From positions 682,001 to 746,000 of the forward strand of contig CAVOQC010000001.1 of the NCBI GenBank assembly GCA_963698265.1: 64,000 bases of DNA, read 5' to 3'. Positions within the stretch are counted from its first letter, which is position 1. Every line of letters starts with the position of its first letter. The DNA comes from FEB-7 sp963698265 (lineage in GTDB: Bacteria > Pseudomonadota > Gammaproteobacteria > Burkholderiales > Usitatibacteraceae). A program made the translations under genes and the position numbers. Shown here one piece after another: positions 61,233 to 64,000 of this stretch. The notes under the pieces are model-generated. The model saw nothing but the letters and a program-made list of their open reading frames with translations, was not told the DNA's origin and ran no database searches.

Positions 61233-63383
61233 CTACCCGGCCGGCGGCTTGTCCCCGGGCGGCGGCGCAGGCGTCCCGGATGCTTCCGGCGCGGACGGCG
61301 AAGGCCCCTGGTACATCATGGGCTCCACCTTCGGCGCCTCGGCCGGCTCCGGGGACTGCTTCCGGCGCAGGAGCCACCAGAAGAAGAGGACCACCAGGAG
61401 CACCGGGGCGAGCGCGGGCGCCAGTGCGACGACCACCACCACCGGGATGAAGATCACCAGCCCCACGAGAAGCCAGCCCAGCCCGTAGACGAGTGCCGCC
61501 ACGGCTGCGAGCACGACCACGAGTGCCACGAAGGCGATGGCGATGCCCGCCGCGCCCAGCAGCGCGCCGCCGGGGCCGGTGAGGGTCTCGGAGCCCACCT
61601 GGACCGGGACCACGCCCGTGAGCACGCCGAAGGCACCCAGCCCCAGCACCACCGCGGCCACTACCACCAGCGCCACGAAGGCGAAGGAAAGCGACTTGCG
61701 CCAGGTGCGCTCGGCGGTGCCGACGACCGAGAGCACCTTGCCGGCGGTGGTCTTCGGCGCGTCTGCCCCGTTCCCGGGGAAGGCGCCCGGGTCCGCCGGC
61801 GCGGAGCCCGCCCCCGTGCGCAACCCCTCGAGCGGAACCTCGATGGTGGCGACGACGCCGCCGGGAGAATTCGATTCCAGCGTGAGCTTGCCCGCGTCGC
61901 CGTAGAGCGCGGCCAGGCGCTCGCGGATGTTGGTCAGTCCCACGCCCGCGCCCACGGTCTCCCCGAAACCGCGGCCGGTGTCGGACACGACCAGCCGCAG
62001 CAGCCCGCCGTGCGCCTGGGCCGTGATGAGCACGGACCCGCCGTCGCGCTGCGGCTCGAGGCCGTGCTGGATCGCGTTTTCCACGAGCGAGGGCAGCATG
62101 AGCGGCGGGAACGGCGTGGCGAGGAGGCTCTCCGGCACCGAGATGTCGAAGGAGAGCCGCCTGCCCATGCGCATCTGCAGGATGTTCAGGTAGGCGCGCA
62201 CCAGCTCGATTTCCTGCCCGACGGTGGAGACCGACTCGCGCATCTTCGGCAGCGCGTTGCGCAGGTACTGGATCAGGTGCCCCACCATCGTGTTGGCCCG
62301 GCCGGGATCGACCTCGGTGAGGGCCTGCACGTTGGCGAGCGTGTTGTAGAGGAAGTGCGGCTCCACCTGGGCCTGCAGCGCCTGGAGCTTCGCCTCCGTC
62401 ACCTGCCGGCTCATGCGGTGGTACTCGGCTTCCTTGCGCTTGAGTTCGGCCACGCGCTGGGAGGCGCGCGAGCGGTCGATGAAGAACTTGGCGACCACCA
62501 GCAGCATGAAGAGCGGGATGAAGAGCAGCACCAGTGCTGCGCCGACACCGATCTTCTGCAGGTCGCCGCTCACGTTGCGGCGGATCTGCTCGCGCACCTC
62601 CGGCGGCAGCACGATCGCCACGGCCGGCGGGCCGTCGGTCGATGCCGAGGGCGGGGCCGGCGGCACGGGCGGTTTCGGCACGTCGTCGAGATCCAGGGTG
62701 ATGGATCCGCTCGGCCCCTTGCCGGGCTCGCCGAAGCCGAGGAGCTTCACGCCCTTCTTCTCGCCGGAGGCGTCCTGCGAAGGCTCGATCTCGAGAAGCG
62801 GCCGGTCCTTGCCGAGCTTCGGGCCGATCACGATGCGCTTGCCCTTCCCGGGCACGTCCGCGAGGGCCGCCTTCGCCTCGGCTTCGGCCTCCTTGGCCGA
62901 TTCGAGGGACTTCTCGAGGGAGCGCTTCATCCGCCCGCTCTCGACGCCGGCATCCCGCAGCGCCTCCTCGGCGCTCCTGCGCGCATCCTCGATGGCGGAT
63001 GCGGCGTCGCGCGCGGCGTCGCGCGCGGTCTCGATCGCCTCGCGCTTGGCGCGCTGCACCTCGCGCCCGGCGTCGCGCAGTTCCGCCCGGGCATTGTCGA
63101 TCTCCTCCACGGCGCGGTCGAACTCCTCGCGGCGGGCGGGGTCCGAGGTGGCGCCGCGAAGGGCGAGGATGGTGTTCCTCGCGAGGTCCATGGCGCCTTC
63201 GGCGAAGGTGTTGTCGATCTCGCGCTTGATGGCCTTCGCTTCCTCGGGCGTGGCGGCTTCGCGGTGGTACTCGATCATGTGGAAGGGAGTCACGAACAGC
63301 GCGAGCGCCAGGATCGTGAAGAGGCCGCCGAGGATCAGCACCCACCAGGGGGTGCGGTGCACGAAAGTGGAGAAGGATTTCAT
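61233..63383 (-). CDS. LytS/AlgZ-type sensor histidine kinase with C-terminal membrane domain
   Basis: A 716-residue kinase. TM1 (about residues 13-35); an unusual 240-residue extracytoplasmic region (36-273), first Ala/Arg/Glu-rich and coiled-coil-like, then Pro-rich; TM2 (about 274-298). The His_kinase domain has His343 in VEPHFLYNTLANVQ, an N-box (LVENAIQHGL) near 432, and a G-box (GAGVGLTNIRERL) near 480. Unusually, after the ATPase domain there is a Pro-rich linker and about four more helices (residues 550-665), ending in a Pro/Ser tail. Most LytS-type kinases end soon after the ATPase domain. The start at 63383 (MKSFSTFV) has no clear ribosome site. Upstream is a 36-residue membrane peptide. 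Confidence 0.9.
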   Translation of the reverse strand: MKSFSTFVHRTPWWVLILGGLFTILALALFVTPFHMIEYHREAATPEEAKAIKREIDNTFAEGAMDLARNTILALRGATSDPARREEFDRAVEEIDNARAELRDAGREVQRAKREAIETARDAARDAASAIEDARRSAEEALRDAGVESGRMKRSLEKSLESAKEAEAEAKAALADVPGKGKRIVIGPKLGKDRPLLEIEPSQDASGEKKGVKLLGFGEPGKGPSGSITLDLDDVPKPPVPPAPPSASTDGPPAVAIVLPPEVREQIRRNVSGDLQKIGVGAALVLLFIPLFMLLVVAKFFIDRSRASQRVAELKRKEAEYHRMSRQVTEAKLQALQAQVEPHFLYNTLANVQALTEVDPGRANTMVGHLIQYLRNALPKMRESVSTVGQEIELVRAYLNILQMRMGRRLSFDISVPESLLATPFPPLMLPSLVENAIQHGLEPQRDGGSVLITAQAHGGLLRLVVSDTGRGFGETVGAGVGLTNIRERLAALYGDAGKLTLESNSPGGVVATIEVPLEGLRTGAGSAPADPGAFPGNGADAPKTTAGKVLSVVGTAERTWRKSLSFAFVALVVVAAVVLGLGAFGVLTGVVPVQVGSETLTGPGGALLGAAGIAIAFVALVVVLAAVAALVYGLGWLLVGLVIFIPVVVVVALAPALAPVLLVVLFFWWLLRRKQSPEPAEAPKVEPMMYQGPSPSAPEASGTPAPPPGDKPPAG

Positions 63384-63433
63384 GGGCAGGTGCTTGAAGC
63401 GCCCCCGGAAGATACCCGGAAGCGCAGGCGCGG

Positions 63434-63544
63434 TCAGTAGTCCTCGAGGACCGCCACGGCGGCGATGACCACGGAGAGCATGAGCACGCCGAAGAAGACG
63501 ACGATCGTGGAGACCGGCGGGCCGAGCGACTGGATGAGCGACAT
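63434..63544 (-). CDS. 36-residue single-span membrane peptide
   Basis: A short gene starting MSLIQSLGPPVSTIVVFFG. A polar N-terminus, a 20-residue hydrophobic helix (STIVVFFGVLMLSVVIAAVA) and an acidic VLEDY end. The ATG at 63544 has GGGAG about seven bases upstream; an ATG two codons further up (63550) is too close to it. It is 50 bases upstream of the kinase gene on the same strand and may belong to its operon. Function unknown; small single-pass peptides of this kind often modulate membrane proteins. Confidence 0.6.
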   Translation of the reverse strand: MSLIQSLGPPVSTIVVFFGVLMLSVVIAAVAVLEDY

Positions 63545-63642
63545 GGTCATGCTCCCTGTGGATGGGGCCAGCCCGGAAGGCGGGCCTCGATGACGCCACG
63601 GTAGGGGGCTGGCGGCCGCGGTGCGAGGCGCAAGCGGCGTAA

Positions 63643-63677
63643 TGCAGGAAACGGGGGGCGAACTGCAGGTAGCGGGG
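63643..63677. promoter_or_regulatory. Candidate LytTR operator: two direct repeats at 21-bp phase
   Basis: On the plus strand TGCAGGAAACGGGG (63643-63656) and TGCAGGTAGCGGGG (63664-63677), exactly 21 bp apart start to start. On the minus strand the core CCGTTTCCT resembles the AlgR-type CCGTTNGTC. LytTR proteins bind pairs of direct repeats about two helical turns apart. They lie about 100-130 bases upstream of the membrane-peptide gene. Confidence 0.5.
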
Positions 63678-63729
63678 ATGACCGGCACACCCCGGAGAAC
63701 GAGGCACGGGCAGGGCCGCCCGCTTCCGG

Positions 63730-64000
63730 CTACATCTGGCGGAAAAGGTGGGTGAAGTTCCGGGAAACGAGGAGCGTCTCCCGGTGGCCCTTCAGGGCGA
63801 TCTCGGCCTGGTCCTTCAGGCCGCGGCGCACCGAGGCGATCGCGTCCACGTTCACCACGGTCGCGCGGTGGACCTGCCAGAATTTCTCCGGGTCGAGCTC
63901 CTCGAGGAGCTCCTTGATGGGCTTCCTGATGAGCATCTCGGCTTCCGCCGTCACCACGCGCGTGTACTTCTCGTCGGACTGGAAGAAGAGGACCTCCTCC
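63730..64000 (-). CDS. Second LytTR-family response regulator, truncated by window edge
   Basis: The C-terminal 90 or so residues of a LytTR regulator; the frame is open to the window end. FFQSDEKYTRVVTAEAEMLIRKPI, KFWQVHRATVVNVDAIA and the HLFRQM terminus align closely with the regulator encoded at 60467, so the two are paralogues. The receiver domain lies outside the window. It is followed, across a 185-base gap with the candidate direct repeats, by the membrane peptide and kinase genes. Confidence 0.92.
   Translation of the reverse strand, partial: EEVLFFQSDEKYTRVVTAEAEMLIRKPIKELLEELDPEKFWQVHRATVVNVDAIASVRRGLKDQAEIALKGHRETLLVSRNFTHLFRQM

Overview
This is a 64 kb chromosomal window from a GC-rich, Gram-negative, respiring bacterium, most likely a betaproteobacterium. 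The pointers are high-GC codon use, ubiquinone genes of the UbiU/UbiV/UbiT type, NsrR, HemJ, DsbD, PBP4, a DUF481 barrel, and a groESL operon behind a CIRCE element. The closest lineage cannot be fixed by eye. There is no prophage, integrase, IS transposase, rRNA or CRISPR array. One tRNA (Phe) is present, and no gene-free stretch exceeds 300 bases. Most genes are packed head to tail with ATGA, GTGA or TTGA overlaps, so translational coupling is the rule.

Layout. 1-2317: the 3' part of a GltD-like flavoprotein, a ferritin-like protein, a small winged-helix protein and tRNA-Phe. 2390-15550 (minus): a complete 14-gene complex I operon, nuoA to nuoN in canonical order, but with a NuoG of only 480 residues. 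15735-20474 (plus): an AbrB-family membrane protein, then a sugar-acid set (IlvD/Edd-type dehydratase, 2-hydroxyacid dehydrogenase, GarL-type aldolase). 20636-24209 (minus): a BaiN/HI0933-type flavoprotein, then a PadR regulator translationally coupled to a secreted eight-haem cytochrome. 24448-30161: a DUF349 protein, a spermidine-synthase-fold protein, a DUF481 barrel and a glycoside hydrolase. 30232-32344 (minus): groES-groEL with sigma-70 promoter and HrcA operator. 32504-38907 (plus): a mono-haem DUF3365 protein, then the Entner-Doudoroff set glk-edd-eda-zwf-pgl, whose 3' end carries three 51-bp tandem repeats. 39060-44578: two unrecognised proteins, bioA, dacB, and a phenylpyruvate/indolepyruvate decarboxylase gene broken by a frameshift.

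44601-47686 (minus) carries the O2-independent ubiquinone hydroxylation genes ubiU and ubiV with two UbiT-like SCP2 proteins and two FNR-like sites. 47749-55459 holds a membrane protein, rlmL, hemJ, dsbD, a redoxin, and an NfeD plus slipin pair. 55569-60331 holds nsrR, a NodIJ-type ABC exporter, a hydrolase-ferredoxin-VanZ operon and a gamma-carbonic-anhydrase-fold protein. 60467-64000 (minus) is a LytTR two-component cluster: a 36-residue membrane peptide, a histidine kinase with a membrane tail after its ATPase domain, a LytTR regulator, and part of a second LytTR regulator at the edge.

Together the genes describe a heterotroph that takes glucose and sugar acids to pyruvate (Entner-Doudoroff and aldolase routes). 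It feeds NADH to complex I and makes ubiquinone with or without oxygen. Sensing of NO (NsrR) and probably low oxygen (FNR-like sites) suggests life at shifting oxygen tension. The most unusual items are the PadR-coupled octahaem cytochrome with a candidate operator, the compact NuoG, the duplicated UbiT with FNR-like sites, the LytTR system with its odd kinase and 21-bp-phased direct repeats, and two small dispersed repeat elements that have changed gene ends.
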